From positions 20,595-84,594 of the forward strand of contig NZ_CABVPX010000037.1 of the NCBI RefSeq assembly GCF_902499125.1: DNA of 64,000 nucleotides. The letters run 5' to 3'. The translations under genes and the position numbers were made by a program. The stretch is from Burkholderia arboris (lineage in GTDB: Bacteria > Pseudomonadota > Gammaproteobacteria > Burkholderiales > Burkholderiaceae). Position 1 is the stretch's first letter; each line of letters starts with the position of its first letter. Under the pieces are notes generated by a model. That model did no database searches and was not told the DNA's origin. It worked only from the letters and a program-made list of their open reading frames with translations. Of this stretch, positions 63,844 through 64,000 are shown one piece after another.

Positions 63844-64000
63844 GCGCGCGCTTCGCCGATGCATTCTGGCCGCCGGCCGACGAACTGGCCGAAGCGGCCG
63901 AACGGATTCGCGCCCGCCTCGGCGACTGGCCGGCCGGCGCGGCGCCGTGGCGGCTCTGCGTGGCGGCGCCCGGCGTGCCGGCCGACGGCGACGTGCTGAT
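63840..64000 (+). CDS. thiE: Probable thiamine-phosphate synthase, N-terminal fragment (runs off the window)
   Basis: It starts at ATG 63840 overlapping the thiG stop, and 53 codons are visible (MSARFADAFWPPADELAEAAERI...). Burkholderia ThiE carries a long N-terminal extension before the synthase domain, and the visible part fits this extension. The catalytic domain lies outside the window, so the call rests mainly on operon position (thiOSGE). ThiE joins the pyrimidine and thiazole halves of thiamine. Confidence 0.7.
   Translation, partial: MSARFADAFWPPADELAEAAERIRARLGDWPAGAAPWRLCVAAPGVPADGDVL

Overview
The window looks like chromosome 1 of a Burkholderia species, most likely of the Burkholderia cepacia complex. 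The evidence is the high GC content, the merged str/S10/spc/alpha ribosomal cluster, system II cytochrome c maturation (ResB/CcsB), an Asp-type HemB, and the gene orders mrcA-pil-aroK-aroB-dgt, RAYT-like gene-gltB-gltD and TPP riboswitch-thiO-thiS-thiG-thiE. Species cannot be fixed from the sequence alone. No phage, plasmid, CRISPR array, tRNA or rRNA gene was seen. Almost everything is core genome.

Layout. 1-17456: translation cluster on the + strand (fusA', tuf, rpsJ, S10, spc with secY/infA/rpmJ, alpha with rpoA, rplQ). It is broken into units by promoters and hairpins before rpsJ, before rplC, before rplN, after rpsK, after rpsD and between rpoA and rplQ. 17597-28130: cutA-dsbD, hemB and engB (- strand) with a probable sRNA between them, cytochrome c4-resB-ccsB (haem and cytochrome c assembly), msrP-msrQ. 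28211-38525: lptM/cyaY, mrcA, a compact pilMNOQ-like cluster, aroK-aroB, a dGTPase-like gene. 38616-43690: ugpBAECQ, glycerol-3-phosphate and phosphodiester uptake. 43860-52043: ompW, an IS200/RAYT-type transposase-like gene that lacks its catalytic residues, gltB-gltD. 52214-53371: two unrecognised genes, one carrying a 9-bp minisatellite. 53614-61004: AGCS-family symporter, thpR, dadA, an MFS transporter, an SDR, an SbmA/BacA-like ABC exporter. 61241-64000: TPP riboswitch and the thiOSGE operon.

How they work together. Several groups are functionally coherent: ribosome and RNA polymerase alpha synthesis; disulfide reduction (DsbD), haem synthesis (HemB) and cytochrome c assembly (ResB/CcsB) for one periplasmic c-type cytochrome; MsrPQ repair of periplasmic proteins; glutamate synthesis by GltBD behind two tandem NtrC-like sites; thiamine thiazole synthesis under riboswitch control.

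The most interesting non-routine signals are: (i) a 105-nt intergenic RNA candidate with a CU-rich anti-Shine-Dalgarno loop at 20956-21060; (ii) the catalytically degenerate RAYT-like protein next to gltBD; (iii) promoter -10 elements embedded in perfect inverted repeats at the spc promoter and between rpoA and rplQ; (iv) a PilO protein with a PilP-like tail replacing a separate pilP; (v) a small ORF between the TPP riboswitch and thiO; (vi) an SDR lacking the catalytic Tyr. All were read by eye; no search or folding program was run.
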